Shown here: positions 8,120 to 16,091 of the stretch, piece after piece | Layout: each line of letters begins with the position of its first letter | Position numbering within the stretch: position 1 is the first letter of the stretch | Virus record (IMG/VR): IMGVR_UViG_3300037427_002949 | Coordinates: 1 to 40,466 of that record | Length of the DNA stretch: 40,466 bases | Direction: 5' to 3' (one strand) | From: a virus | Translations under genes and position numbers: made by a program | The notes under the pieces: model-generated | The model's input: the letters and a program-made list of their open reading frames with translations, nothing else | Told to the model about the DNA's origin: nothing | Databases searched by the model: none

Positions 8120-9697
8120 CTAGTCTTGAATAATTGCATAGTTAGTTGTGAGAAGAGTGCCGGCAGCAGATACAGCATTCTGCAACGCAGTCGTTGTAAC
8201 CTTTACTGGATCGATAATACCGGACTTAACCATGTTCGTCATAGTATCATTTCGGAAATCGTAGCCTTCAACGTCGGGAGCGTTATTAACTTGCTCGACA
8301 ATGAGATCCGGCGACAACCCTGCGTTGAGTGCCATCTGTCTGATGGGGCCGGCGAGGGCCTTAAGCACAATCTCCACTCCCAGCTGCTGATCATCGTTCT
8401 CGACCTCCACCGTGCCTCGGAGAGCCTTTGCACTGCGCAGTAGGGCAGTACCCCCGCCGGTGACAATGCCGTCAATCTGGGCTGATTTAACAGCTTCTAG
8501 CGCGTCTTCGATGCGGTGCTTCTTCTCAATCATTTCAACTTGTGTTGGGGCGCCCACATAAATAACGCCGACTCCGCTGGACAGCCTAGTGATCCTCTCT
8601 TGGATTGCTGTGCAAATTTGCATTGAATCTGTGTTCTCCACCTCTGCCTTGAGTGATTCAATGCGAGACTCGATACCCTCGTAATCAGCCTTGCCGCCTA
8701 CAATAGTTGTTACAGTCTTTGTACTCTCAATTGTTTTTGCTGTCCCCAGATCATGCAGTTTTACATCACGTAATTTTAGGCCAGAGGCGCGTGAGATCAT
8801 GGTTGCCCCAGTGGATAAAGCAAGATCACTCAGGATGTCACGGCGTTCTTGCCCATACCTCGGTGCTTTGATCGCAGCGACCTTCATCGTGCCGCGCATA
8901 GTGTTCATAATTAGAGCAGCGAGGGCTTGGCCCTCAAAGTCATCTGCAACAATAACTAGCGGTCGTGATTCTCGGGCTACTAACTCTAAGACGGGCAGAA
9001 TATCATCCACCATCTCTACCTTATAATCCGTAGTTAGGATCAAAGGGTTGTTATAACTCATTAGTGCTCGTCGCTCATCGGTAACAAATGCGGAGGCGAC
9101 GTAACCTGAATCAAACCTGAAGCCTTCCATGATATCAATGTGGGTTTCCATGGTTCGGGAATCCTCAATCGTAATAGACCCATCATTCCCAACCTTATCA
9201 ACAGCGGTGGCAATTAGTTTGCCAACAAACCTATCATTGTTTGCTGAGATAGTTGCGATGTGTTCAACATCGGCGATGGTGCGCACCGGGGTAGCGCTCT
9301 CGTTTAGGTGAGTAATTGCAGCTTTAGCTGCCCTGTCCATACCGCGTTTAACCTCGACCGGGCTAGCGCCTGCAGTCAGGTACCGCTGGGCTTCCGAGAG
9401 TACGGCGCGCGACAATACCGTGGCCGTGGTCGTGCCGTCGCCGGCATGGTTGTTGGTTTCGATTGCAGCCTGTTTGATGACTTGGGCTGCAGCGTTCTCA
9501 AAGGGATCTTCAAGGTGTACAAAGCGCGCGACGGTTACACCGTCCTTGGTAATAAAAGGCGCCTTGTCCTTTTCCTTCAAGATTACATTTCGGCCTTTCG
9601 GGCCTAGGGTTGTGGCCACGTTATCGGCCAAAGTGTTTACTCCGTTCAGAATCTTCTGATTCAGAGATGTTTTAGAATCATAGCTAAATGTTGACAA
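8120..9697 (-). CDS. groEL: Phage-encoded GroEL chaperonin
   Basis: 525 residues, close to the 548 of E. coli GroEL and lacking its Gly-Gly-Met tail (the end is NYAIIQD). The ATPase residues are all present: LGPKGRNV near 31-38, Asp52 in TKDGVTVA, AGDGTTTAT with Asp87, and the Asp of RIEDALEAV (Asp398 of E. coli) followed by GGGTALL. It should assemble as a ring and fold phage proteins in the cytosol. The start is TTG, supported by GGAGG 5 bases upstream. A matching GroES-like gene lies 17 kb away at 26749-27048 rather than next to it. It has its own sigma70-type promoter with a consensus -10, so strong early expression is expected. Jumbo phages such as EL and OBP are known to encode GroEL. 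Confidence 0.97.
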   Translation of the reverse strand: MSTFSYDSKTSLNQKILNGVNTLADNVATTLGPKGRNVILKEKDKAPFITKDGVTVARFVHLEDPFENAAAQVIKQAAIETNNHAGDGTTTATVLSRAVLSEAQRYLTAGASPVEVKRGMDRAAKAAITHLNESATPVRTIADVEHIATISANNDRFVGKLIATAVDKVGNDGSITIEDSRTMETHIDIMEGFRFDSGYVASAFVTDERRALMSYNNPLILTTDYKVEMVDDILPVLELVARESRPLVIVADDFEGQALAALIMNTMRGTMKVAAIKAPRYGQERRDILSDLALSTGATMISRASGLKLRDVKLHDLGTAKTIESTKTVTTIVGGKADYEGIESRIESLKAEVENTDSMQICTAIQERITRLSSGVGVIYVGAPTQVEMIEKKHRIEDALEAVKSAQIDGIVTGGGTALLRSAKALRGTVEVENDDQQLGVEIVLKALAGPIRQMALNAGLSPDLIVEQVNNAPDVEGYDFRNDTMTNMVKSGIIDPVKVTTTALQNAVSAAGTLLTTNYAIIQD

Positions 9698-9720
9698 TTA
9701 ATCCTCCATCGTCATTATAT

Positions 9721-9749
9721 ATTATAACCTAGTATTGCAAGACTTGCAA
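9721..9749 (-). promoter_or_regulatory. Sigma70-type promoter of groEL
   Basis: The minus strand shows TTGCAA (9744-9749), a 17-base spacer and the consensus TATAAT (9721-9726). A second TTGCAA lies within the spacer, making a direct repeat TTGCAAgtcTTGCAA. The same TTGCAA -35 is used at 38601-38606. Confidence 0.75.
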
Positions 9750-9758
9750 CTATTTTAT

Positions 9759-11291
9759 CTATTTTTTATCTCGGGCAGCAAATTCTTCTGTGCCGGCCTT
9801 AATATCTTGAGCAGTCTTCGCAGCTTGAAGGGCTTGGGGCTTGTCGCCAGCAACGAAGTATGAGTTAATCTGGTTACCAAGCGTCTCGACCTTTTTGAAC
9901 ATGTCAAAAATCTCTTGGTTCAATACATCAGCATATTTTTCTGCCAATTCCGTTACAGCTTGTCGACCAACATGGATAATTCCAACGAAGCCGAAACCGT
10001 CCTGATCATAACCCCTCTCTTTGTAATAGCTCGCGCTAATCAAAAACTGTGTTTCGCCGGCGGCGCCAGTATAACCAGAAGTCTTGGAAATTAGCCCCCA
10101 AAATTTTTCAGGGCTTTCTTGTAGAGCAGCCTGTAGGAGCTTTACTGATTCAGCATAAGTCCTATAACCCTGATGGGATTTCTCACCAGCAGACTTGTTC
10201 CTAGGGTCGCCGGGAGGTAAGACTACTGATGACTTTGCTACCCTTTCTCCTGTCTCCTTCCAGACCAAATCAAGCTTACCCCTGTCGCCGCGGTCAGTTA
10301 AATCAAACTTAGAGACTAGTTCTCTTACATAATTCGTGTCAAAGGACTTGACCATGTAGTTGTACAGCTTTTTCTGATCTGACATTAGGCGTGCAACGAC
10401 CTCATCACTTAAGAATGCAGTGTTTTCTTCGGATTCCATTTCTCCGGATCCGGCCTCGGGAGGATCCTCTAAATCTTGCGGTAAAAGGATTAGAGGTACA
10501 TTGTGTTTATGACTCATCAACGATTCGAAAAATGTCTTAGCTGAGAAGTCAAACTGGAAGAACCTGATATGCTCTTTACCTTTTAGTTTCTCGCCGGCCT
10601 CTTTTTCTCTAAAAGATTTAAGAGCGACAACATAGGTCATTTTACCTTCTGCGCCGGCTGAACCGACAAACTGGCCGCTGTCCCTTTGTTGCTTTACTCC
10701 ACCGGGATCAATGAAATGGTCCACTAAATCTCTATAACTACCATGTACATCGCCGGGCTTATCAGTCAGCAGTTTCAAGCTGATCGGATTGTCATCTTTG
10801 TCGATGAGGTCTTGAATACCGGCGGTGCCGGCGGGAACCTGTTGTCCTGCTAGCAATGCCGACAGGAAGCCTTCAAATGTAAACCCTGCAGCAGAAGCAT
10901 TGAAGTGAACCATGATATTTGTCAAGGTGTCAAGCAATACAATGTTTGTCAGGATCTCGGAGATGTCAGTTGTACTAGGAGGACTCGTAAGGAATTCGTT
11001 GATGCTCTGAATCTTTTCCGTAAGAGTATTACCTCGCGAAACGATTTTTCCTAGCAAGTTTTGAATAACCTCTCTATCTGCTGAACCTTCCTTTCCCCAC
11101 ATCTTCTCAGAGATACGGATAATAGGCATGGTGACTGTCAGCTTTTTAGTTTCAACCTCTTCTCTTTCAAGAACAAGTGGCAAACTAGTGCCTTCTCTCA
11201 TCACTTCTTCGACTAAGCCAACGAGAGCTTCGATGTTCAGTGCGTCTCTGGGCTTTAAAAAGTTTTCTACTAATAAGTCAAAATCTGACAT
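9759..11291 (-). CDS. Unknown 510-residue protein with a PD-(D/E)XK-like pattern
   Basis: I do not recognise the family with certainty. Residues 130-175 are the most telling: GFTFEGFLSALLAG with Glu140, then IQDLIDKDDNPISLKLL with Asp161/Asp164 and Lys173. The order Glu, Asp, x-Lys in a helix-strand-strand setting is that of restriction-endonuclease-fold nucleases, although Ser stands where Glu or Gln usually precedes Leu-Lys. The rest is mixed alpha/beta, with a second half that may be independent. A GAGG site lies before the ATG. It follows the L,D-transpeptidase-like gene by 2 bases and ends a unit that starts with ClpP behind a late-type promoter. A nuclease or structural role are both open. 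Confidence 0.55.
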   Translation of the reverse strand: MSDFDLLVENFLKPRDALNIEALVGLVEEVMREGTSLPLVLEREEVETKKLTVTMPIIRISEKMWGKEGSADREVIQNLLGKIVSRGNTLTEKIQSINEFLTSPPSTTDISEILTNIVLLDTLTNIMVHFNASAAGFTFEGFLSALLAGQQVPAGTAGIQDLIDKDDNPISLKLLTDKPGDVHGSYRDLVDHFIDPGGVKQQRDSGQFVGSAGAEGKMTYVVALKSFREKEAGEKLKGKEHIRFFQFDFSAKTFFESLMSHKHNVPLILLPQDLEDPPEAGSGEMESEENTAFLSDEVVARLMSDQKKLYNYMVKSFDTNYVRELVSKFDLTDRGDRGKLDLVWKETGERVAKSSVVLPPGDPRNKSAGEKSHQGYRTYAESVKLLQAALQESPEKFWGLISKTSGYTGAAGETQFLISASYYKERGYDQDGFGFVGIIHVGRQAVTELAEKYADVLNQEIFDMFKKVETLGNQINSYFVAGDKPQALQAAKTAQDIKAGTEEFAARDKK

Positions 11292-11293
11292 TT

Positions 11294-11911
11294 CTATTCC
11301 TCTAAATCTGTACTTTCAATAAGGGTGTATGTGAATGAGTTTCCTAAACGCTTGGCGGACTCTTTTATAGTTGACATGAACTGGCTGAAATCACTAGCGT
11401 TTTTGAACACTTGGCAGCCGGCGGACCATTTATCGACAAGCGAGGAATCTTTCCCGGCCTTGTGAATATTGATCCCATACCAGCCGGAGTGGACTTCACC
11501 TTTCATGTCATGTTGCAAGTCCCGATCATTATCACGCCAGATAGTCACTTCTGCGCCGCGCTGGCACAATGCTTCATATTTTCCTGCATGCTTGTCAATC
11601 TTGTATGCGCCCGAGTACTGGTTGGGTACCAAAATTGCGGTGCCTGCAACCTTCATAGGCTTCTTAAGCCAGTAACGGCCGGGATCGCAGGTTGCCTGAT
11701 AGGAGTCTACGATCCACCTTTTGTAAGAATCACGATAAATAACAAGAATCATATCGTCAAATTTATTGACTCGGCCATCCATATTGCGTACACCAATTAT
11801 GTTTACATTATATGATAACTCATTATCAAAAAATTTATAGTTTTTATCTTCTAAAATCTTTCGATACCTTTCTTTCAATATTTCCGCGTGAAAACCTCTT
11901 ATTTTAGCCAT
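11294..11911 (-). CDS. L,D-transpeptidase-like cysteine enzyme, putative peptidoglycan-acting
   Basis: 205 residues. The second half contains HSGWYGINIH (141-150) followed by KWSAGCQVF (161-169), giving His150, Ser163, Gly165 and Cys166. This matches the YkuD motif H-x(n)-S-x-G-C in order and spacing, with 12 residues between His and Ser, slightly shorter than the usual 14-17. L,D-transpeptidases and related cysteine peptidases act on peptidoglycan peptides. No signal peptide is visible, so a phage enzyme would need a holin or delivery in the virion. GAGGATG lies just upstream of the ATG. It lies between ClpP and the 510-residue gene in a probable late unit, which suits a lysis or tail-entry role. 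Confidence 0.6.
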   Translation of the reverse strand: MAKIRGFHAEILKERYRKILEDKNYKFFDNELSYNVNIIGVRNMDGRVNKFDDMILVIYRDSYKRWIVDSYQATCDPGRYWLKKPMKVAGTAILVPNQYSGAYKIDKHAGKYEALCQRGAEVTIWRDNDRDLQHDMKGEVHSGWYGINIHKAGKDSSLVDKWSAGCQVFKNASDFSQFMSTIKESAKRLGNSFTYTLIESTDLEE

Positions 11912-11921
11912 CTATTCATCC

Positions 11922-12590
11922 TCAAATGTATTTGTCCGCAATACCATACTTTATTGCTTCCTCTGCAGATAAATAGACGTTAACTCCTTTATCTAGCAGT
12001 TTCTTTAGCGATCTTTTTGTAAGTTTAGTCTCAGAGCAAAGAACTTCCATGTATCTTTCCTCCATAGCCTCAATAGAAGAAAGGTCACTCTGCATTGAAG
12101 GGAGCGTGCCCATAATGCCTCCAGCAACATGGTGAATCATAATTCTGGTGTTCTTGCCAACATACCTTTCGCCCTTTTGTCCGCAGGCCAGCAATAGGAC
12201 GCCAGCAGACATTACTTTTCCTAGTCCGTAGGTCTTCACCGGCACTCCTTGGGCCTGAACTGCACTAATTATATCATAGATACCAAACATATCGTCAGCA
12301 TTTCCACCATATGTCGAGATCATGAAGCTAATCGGGTTGATGATGCGCTCATATTCTTCCGAATCTGGATTTTCTGGATCTTTTGGAACAAGCTCTTCGG
12401 CGGTCTTTGACAAAGTCGCAAGCTGATCTATAATATATTCACTCTTTTCTTCGTCAAGTTCGCCAAAAAGAGTGATCCTTCTTTGACTTGGACCTCCCCC
12501 GCCAGTCGGGATTGGCACTATAACTATTTTTTTGTCCGAATCTGGTGATGCGGCAGCTTCTATTTCTTTATTATTCAATTTTGAACTCAT
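11922..12590 (-). CDS. clpP: ClpP-like serine protease 1
   Basis: 222 residues, near the usual ClpP size. After a non-conserved N-terminal extension of about 35 residues, the crotonase-type fold is clear: ISTYGG (91-96), the nucleophile region KVMSAGVLLLACG with Ser128, RIMIHH with His153, and KYGIAD with Asp219. ClpP cleaves peptides inside a barrel and normally needs an ATPase partner; none is seen in this window, so it could use host ClpX/ClpA. ClpP-like proteases are also used by other phages as prohead proteases. It has a late-type promoter element upstream and lies in a unit with structural or lysis-like genes, which favours the second role. A second, quite different ClpP is encoded at 26183-26746. 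Confidence 0.9.
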   Translation of the reverse strand: MSSKLNNKEIEAAASPDSDKKIVIVPIPTGGGGPSQRRITLFGELDEEKSEYIIDQLATLSKTAEELVPKDPENPDSEEYERIINPISFMISTYGGNADDMFGIYDIISAVQAQGVPVKTYGLGKVMSAGVLLLACGQKGERYVGKNTRIMIHHVAGGIMGTLPSMQSDLSSIEAMEERYMEVLCSETKLTKRSLKKLLDKGVNVYLSAEEAIKYGIADKYI

Positions 12591-12638
12591 TTTTTGTATG
12601 CCCCTGTTAGTGTGTTGACCAACTTAATCATAGTTTGT

Positions 12639-12653
12639 CATTTATAACTAGTT
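12639..12653 (-). promoter_or_regulatory. Late-type phage promoter element, site 2
   Basis: The minus strand reads AACTAGTTATAAATG, 13 of 15 bases matching site 1. It lies about 50 bases before the ClpP start and downstream of a terminator, so it probably opens the unit 12590-9759. Confidence 0.5.
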
Positions 12654-12673
12654 TTCAATAACACTTTGAGGAC

Positions 12674-12705
12674 ATAAAACAAAGGTCGCGCGAAGGCGAC
12701 CTTTG
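12674..12705 (-). terminator. Rho-independent terminator after the acidic tagged gene
   Basis: A perfect 10-base stem (12680-12689 with 12696-12705, strand CAAAGGTCGC) closes a 6-base loop with a TTCG-like core. On the minus strand it is followed by TTTTAT. It lies 35 bases after the stop of the gene at 12740-13333 and before the ClpP unit. Confidence 0.8.
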
Positions 12706-12739
12706 GAAAAAGCATATTTTTATGGGAGGGGTGTATTAA

Positions 12740-13333
12740 CTACTTGGTACCTTTTCTGTTTCTAAGCCGGGCTGCGACTTTTCTCACAATTCTTTCCACT
12801 AGTTCGTCTTCAAGGGCGGGGCCTTCTTCAGGTGGTTCTTCACCCATTTCATCGCCTCCCATGTCGTCCATGGGCATCTCATCACCCATGTCATCCATGC
12901 CCATTTCCGCTTCATCGTCCATGCCCATTTCCGCTTCATCATCAGTCTGTTCAACAGAGAGATCCAACTCGGGGATGGCTTCTTCAAGCGCCGTTTCCAT
13001 TGCTCCTAGAGCCTGTGCTAGTGCGTCTTCAACTTGAGACACAACTTCGGGGGGGAGAGATTCGCCGGCGGCATCGCCTAGTTCGTCGTCCATGCCGACC
13101 TCGTCGTCCATGGCCATGTCGTCCATGGGTAACTCTTCTTCTCCTTCTCCGCCCATTTCCATATCCATCTCATCAGCAGGACCTTCATCGCCGGGCAGTT
13201 CTTCTTCCTGCTCGTTTGTGAAGTAACCATGCTCACTTAGGCCATCCACAAATCCATCAGAAAGTGTGCCCAGTGTTGCTAGTTTCATAAATCTACGGAC
13301 CTGCGTCTCGTTCAAAAGTGTCTTTTTACTCAT
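12740..13333 (-). CDS. Highly acidic repeat protein, putative scaffold or capsid-internal protein
   Basis: 197 residues. It begins MSKKTLLNETQVRRFMKLATL, a basic amphipathic start, then residues 40-175 are dominated by Asp, Glu, Met and Gly, with short repeats such as MGMDDEAE and PMDDMG, and it ends in a basic helix (LVERIVRKVAARLRNRKG). The basic-acidic-basic layout and low complexity fit phage scaffolding or prohead core proteins, but no family is recognised. GGGAG lies 9 bases before ATG. It has a late-type promoter element about 60 bases upstream and a strong terminator after it, so it is a single-gene unit, as expected for a protein needed in many copies. Confidence 0.6.
   Translation of the reverse strand: MSKKTLLNETQVRRFMKLATLGTLSDGFVDGLSEHGYFTNEQEEELPGDEGPADEMDMEMGGEGEEELPMDDMAMDDEVGMDDELGDAAGESLPPEVVSQVEDALAQALGAMETALEEAIPELDLSVEQTDDEAEMGMDDEAEMGMDDMGDEMPMDDMGGDEMGEEPPEEGPALEDELVERIVRKVAARLRNRKGTK
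12894..12940. repeat. Two-copy tandem repeat, period 24
   Basis: Copies at 12894-12916 and 12918-12940 are identical over 23 bases and encode the repeated MGMDDEAE of the acidic protein. Further looser copies flank them, showing expansion by slippage. Confidence 0.8.
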
Positions 13334-13393
13334 TTTAAAATTCTCCCATAAGTGATAAATGCATTTATTAATTTAGGAATACACCAAAATCGA

Positions 13394-13408
13394 CATTAAT
13401 AAATAGTG
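13394..13408 (-). promoter_or_regulatory. Late-type phage promoter element, site 3
   Basis: The minus strand reads CACTATTTATTAATG, 13 of 15 bases matching site 1. It lies about 60 bases before the acidic gene. A weaker variant (core TTAATAAATG) lies at 13360-13374, closer to the gene, and could be the real one. Confidence 0.45.
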
Positions 13409-13437
13409 CGGTCTTTTCTTAAATGCACGCTGATTCT

Positions 13438-13698
13438 TTAAAAATCAAAATTCTTATTTTTCTTCAACTTCTTAAGCGCGCTATCTTCAATCTGTTTTAT
13501 TCGCGACAAAGAAAGACCCTCTCGTTTAGCGACCTCTGCTAATGTTAGAGAACCGTGCTCATATACTGCCACATTAGTACAATTTTTATCTTCCGGAAAG
13601 TCGATCCATAATCGACAATTCGTTTTCTGGCATGCTATATCTTTTTCTAGTAATACTCCCCAGACTCCACATGAAGCCTCACACTGTTTACTTTTCAT
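13438..13698 (-). CDS. Mini sigma factor-like protein (sigma70 region 4 only) with N-terminal cysteines
   Basis: 86 residues. Residues 51-80 (LTLAEVAKREGLSLSRIKQI, then EDSALKKLKK) match the helix-turn-helix of sigma70 region 4, where the family has TLEEVG...V...RIRQIE.KAL.KL. The N-terminal half has five Cys (6, 10, 23, 28, 40), which could bind a metal. Region 4 normally reads the -35 box or, in phages, links polymerase to late promoters. There is no region 2, so it cannot open DNA alone. A GAGGAAG site precedes the ATG, which overlaps the upstream gene. It is the last gene of the 18157-13438 operon, and a late-type element lies 30 bases further on. A role as late-transcription factor is inference. 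Confidence 0.7.
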   Translation of the reverse strand: MKSKQCEASCGVWGVLLEKDIACQKTNCRLWIDFPEDKNCTNVAVYEHGSLTLAEVAKREGLSLSRIKQIEDSALKKLKKNKNFDF

Positions 13699-13979
13699 AG
13701 CCCAACTTCCTCCTTAAACTTGCGCGAGTTACGAAATCGTACCGCACTCTGTAGGTCTGCTAGATGAGAATTCTCATCTATCACCTTAACCGAATCACAT
13801 CGCCACTCAATTTGTTTCATCCAATCGGCCTCGCCGTTGGTCCTGCTAATCCAATAAATTGTGTAATGCATCCAGCCATCTTTCATTCTTTGAAAGGTGA
13901 TTACACCATATCTGATCACATCGCTCTTGTGTTGTAAAACCACTTGGCCAATTCTATTGTTCATCATATGCTCGTTCAT
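13695..13979 (-). CDS. Small SH3/Tudor-like protein of unknown function
   Basis: 94 residues. The pattern RIGQVVLQH, then RYGVITFQRMKDGWMHYTIYWIS, suggests a small beta barrel of the SH3/Tudor kind. The start overlaps the stop of the upstream gene (ATGA) and the end overlaps the sigma-like gene by 4 bases, so the three genes are translationally coupled. A second start, 4 to 5 codons on, is possible. No function assigned. Confidence 0.6.
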   Translation of the reverse strand: MNEHMMNNRIGQVVLQHKSDVIRYGVITFQRMKDGWMHYTIYWISRTNGEADWMKQIEWRCDSVKVIDENSHLADLQSAVRFRNSRKFKEEVGL

Positions 13980-14311
13980 AGTTCTGGGTGTTCCTGTTCT
14001 ATCATATCAAAAATATTTTCTAACTCATCGTCTCCTAAGCCGTGGGTTTTCTCCATTTGTTTTCCTGCTTTGATAAGTTTGTTCACGGTCTTTCTATCTA
14101 CCTTGTTTTGAATATTATTATTGAATTTATGGTCATCAACGTATTCCATAATCCTAGTGTCTTTATCCAAGTATCCGCTAATCATCGCTCGGAAAAAGGC
14201 AGACTGAGTTAGGCTATCATGTTGCAATCTGACTTTAAGATCCGCGTGTCTCTTGTCGGTGTCGTAAAACATTATTTTTTTCGAAGCCTTACCATAATCT
14301 TGATCAGCCAT
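13976..14311 (-). CDS. Ribbon-helix-helix-like DNA-binding protein
   Basis: 111 residues. Residues about 23-55 show a strand followed by two helices, ADLKVRLQHDSLTQSAFFRA then MISGYLDKD, the form of MetJ/Arc ribbon-helix-helix repressors. The C-terminal half is helical and acidic and may hold a partner-binding site. AGGATGAG precedes the ATG. The gene overlaps its neighbours on both sides (IMPDH-like gene upstream, SH3-like downstream). It is a candidate transcription regulator of phage genes; palindromes at 7740-7755 and 18170-18189 are possible targets, unproven. Confidence 0.55.
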   Translation of the reverse strand: MADQDYGKASKKIMFYDTDKRHADLKVRLQHDSLTQSAFFRAMISGYLDKDTRIMEYVDDHKFNNNIQNKVDRKTVNKLIKAGKQMEKTHGLGDDELENIFDMIEQEHPEL

Positions 14312-15335
14312 ATCTCATCCTAATGTGCGTTGAACTTTCTAGCTGGCCGGCGGAAGTTTGTTCGATCACTTCAGCGACTGACTGAAAATGCGTGAAAGTT
14401 TGGGCACCAGAGTATGAGAACCCACTGCGAATACCATTTTCAATTTGTTCAATAATGGGAGCAACTGGACCTTTGTACGGAATCATACTTGAGACGCCTT
14501 CTAGGGACGCTGTTCTTCCTCGCCAAGCCATCTGTGCTTCCGCGGAGGCCATTCCGCGATACTCCTTATACTTTCTGTCGCCCATAGTAATGATTCTGCC
14601 GGGGGCTTCGGTAGTTCCCGCAAGTAGCGAACCAATCATTGCAAAGTCGGCGCCGGCGGCATATGATTTTACAATGTCTCCAGAGTTTCTGATGCCTCCG
14701 TCTGCGATGATCTTTACATTGTATTCGTCAGCAGTGAGCGTACAGTCCATCACCGACTGAAGTGTCGGGACACCGTGGCCGGTTTGAATCCTAGTCGAAC
14801 AGATTGAACCCCCCCCGATTCCGATTCGGATTGAGTTGGCTCCCCATCTCGCCAAGTCGGCCACGGCTTTCGGAGTGGCTACATTGCCGGCCATAATGTG
14901 AATTCCAGCAAATGTGTCTTCAGACTTCAGAGAATCAATAATCTCTTTAACAGCAACATGGTGACCATGAGCAACGTCGATACAAAGAACGTCTACGCCA
15001 ACAGAAGCTAAACAGCGCGCGCGAGTGAGGTGGTCATGACCAGTACCAATTGCTGCTGCGACGACAGATCCGGTTTCGCTCTTGAGATCAGAGACCACCT
15101 GTGTCTGTTCCGCGGTGCTCATATACCTATGTATGACGGCCATTCCGCCGGCTTTACATAGGTGGCTAGCCATTTCGAATCCGCTAACCGTGTCCATCGG
15201 GCTAGCGATGATTGGAAGCCTCAGAGTGATATTGTCGTCCAGTTTACTTGAGATATCGATTTCCTTACGACTACGAATCTCACTGTATCTAGGAACTAAC
15301 AGGACATCATCATATGTCAATGCCTTCTTAATCAT
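14304..15335 (-). CDS. IMP dehydrogenase/GMP reductase family enzyme lacking CBS domains
   Basis: 343 residues, a bare TIM barrel without the CBS pair of GuaB, so its length fits GMP reductase. Motifs: [10 protein letters not shown] at the start, [14 protein letters not shown] (150-155), the catalytic loop [16 protein letters not shown] with Cys179, the phosphate-binding [11 protein letters not shown], and YRGMAS. Several segments ([22 protein letters not shown]) look more like IMP dehydrogenase than GMP reductase, but the mobile-flap Arg-Tyr of IMPDH is not obvious. It either oxidises IMP to XMP or reduces GMP to IMP in the cytosol, adjusting the purine pool. It lies among dUTPase and methylase genes. 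Reaction direction cannot be decided from sequence. Confidence 0.85.
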   Translation of the reverse strand: MIKKALTYDDVLLVPRYSEIRSRKEIDISSKLDDNITLRLPIIASPMDTVSGFEMASHLCKAGGMAVIHRYMSTAEQTQVVSDLKSETGSVVAAAIGTGHDHLTRARCLASVGVDVLCIDVAHGHHVAVKEIIDSLKSEDTFAGIHIMAGNVATPKAVADLARWGANSIRIGIGGGSICSTRIQTGHGVPTLQSVMDCTLTADEYNVKIIADGGIRNSGDIVKSYAAGADFAMIGSLLAGTTEAPGRIITMGDRKYKEYRGMASAEAQMAWRGRTASLEGVSSMIPYKGPVAPIIEQIENGIRSGFSYSGAQTFTHFQSVAEVIEQTSAGQLESSTHIRMRYG

Positions 15336-15618
15336 TGTCTTTTAAACCTTCCTGCATTTCTTCAATTAAATTTGTTGCCTTCTGCCAACATGGCGGACAA
15401 TATAAGTTTACTTTTTGCTGCTCTTCTCTTACCACCACATTCCAACTCATAACCATATCACGATCTTTCTTGTCGAAGGGCGTTTGGCAAATCATGCAGT
15501 TCTCTGGCAGGTGACCAAAGAGCGTCATCTTTGCCTGCATGTCAGATCCTGCCTTCTTGGCTTTCTTGATTGCTCTTTTTGATTGAGCCTGCTCCGCTCT
15601 TCGCTCTTTCCGGTTCAT
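15328..15618 (-). CDS. Small zinc-binding protein
   Basis: 96 residues. A very basic N-terminus (MNRKERRAEQ onwards) is followed by two cysteine pairs, C41-x2-C44 and C74-x2-C77, a four-Cys zinc site. Small proteins that begin MNRKERR with such a zinc knuckle are familiar in marine phages, but I know of no assigned function. It overlaps both neighbours. A nucleic-acid-binding role is plausible. Confidence 0.65.
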   Translation of the reverse strand: MNRKERRAEQAQSKRAIKKAKKAGSDMQAKMTLFGHLPENCMICQTPFDKKDRDMVMSWNVVVREEQQKVNLYCPPCWQKATNLIEEMQEGLKDND

Positions 15619-16091
15619 CGATTCATTGCTCCGAAGATTTGAGGGCCGGCATAGCTGCCGTCGAAAACAATGACTGCGGAGGGAAAGGGTGCACAGTTTT
15701 CTGCAGTTCCGAACTTGAGGCGACCCTTAATAAATTGTACCTCGGAAGCCTTCATCACATATTCGTGCCAATACTTGGTATCTGTCCTTGCGGGAATCAA
15801 CATAACCACCTTAGAGTTTCCATCTTTAGCAGTATTATACGCCTTTTTGATCCACTTGTCAATACCTCTTCCGTACGGAGGGTTAACAAATACTGTATGG
15901 CCGGTCCAATCCTTTGATAAGCCGTCATCAGCCTCAGTGTAAAATTTAGTGCATTTTGTATTATGCGTGCTCGCGCAGGGGTCTAGATCAAATGGGCCGT
16001 AGCGCCAGTTCAACTTGTTATAGAAGTCTTGTGGAGTTGCCCAGTCTCCCGTCTTCGAGGAGAACATTACTTTTTGTACATTGCTATTCAT
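15615..16091 (-). CDS. dam: Phage-type DNA N6-adenine methyltransferase
   Basis: 158 residues, the normal size of the phage Dam family (PF05869 type). It has DWATPQDFYNKL at 16-27, FDLDPCAS at 34-41, the catalytic N70-P-P-Y73 in VFVNPPYG, and the closing GRLKF and PFPSAVIVF strands. It should methylate adenine in phage DNA, likely against host restriction or for regulation. It lies just after a ParB-like gene, an arrangement often seen in phages and plasmids. The start has AAGGTG 5 bases upstream and overlaps the preceding stop by one base. Confidence 0.92.
   Translation of the reverse strand: MNSNVQKVMFSSKTGDWATPQDFYNKLNWRYGPFDLDPCASTHNTKCTKFYTEADDGLSKDWTGHTVFVNPPYGRGIDKWIKKAYNTAKDGNSKVVMLIPARTDTKYWHEYVMKASEVQFIKGRLKFGTAENCAPFPSAVIVFDGSYAGPQIFGAMNR

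Noticed and set aside
12591-12739. Largest gap without a gene, tested for a tRNA or small gene
   Set aside because: It contains a terminator and a late-type promoter but no cloverleaf and no open frame with a ribosome site.
12832-13221. Plus-strand open frame rich in Pro, His and Arg
   Set aside because: It is the antisense of the acidic Asp/Glu/Met repeats, which produce low-complexity open frames by base composition alone.
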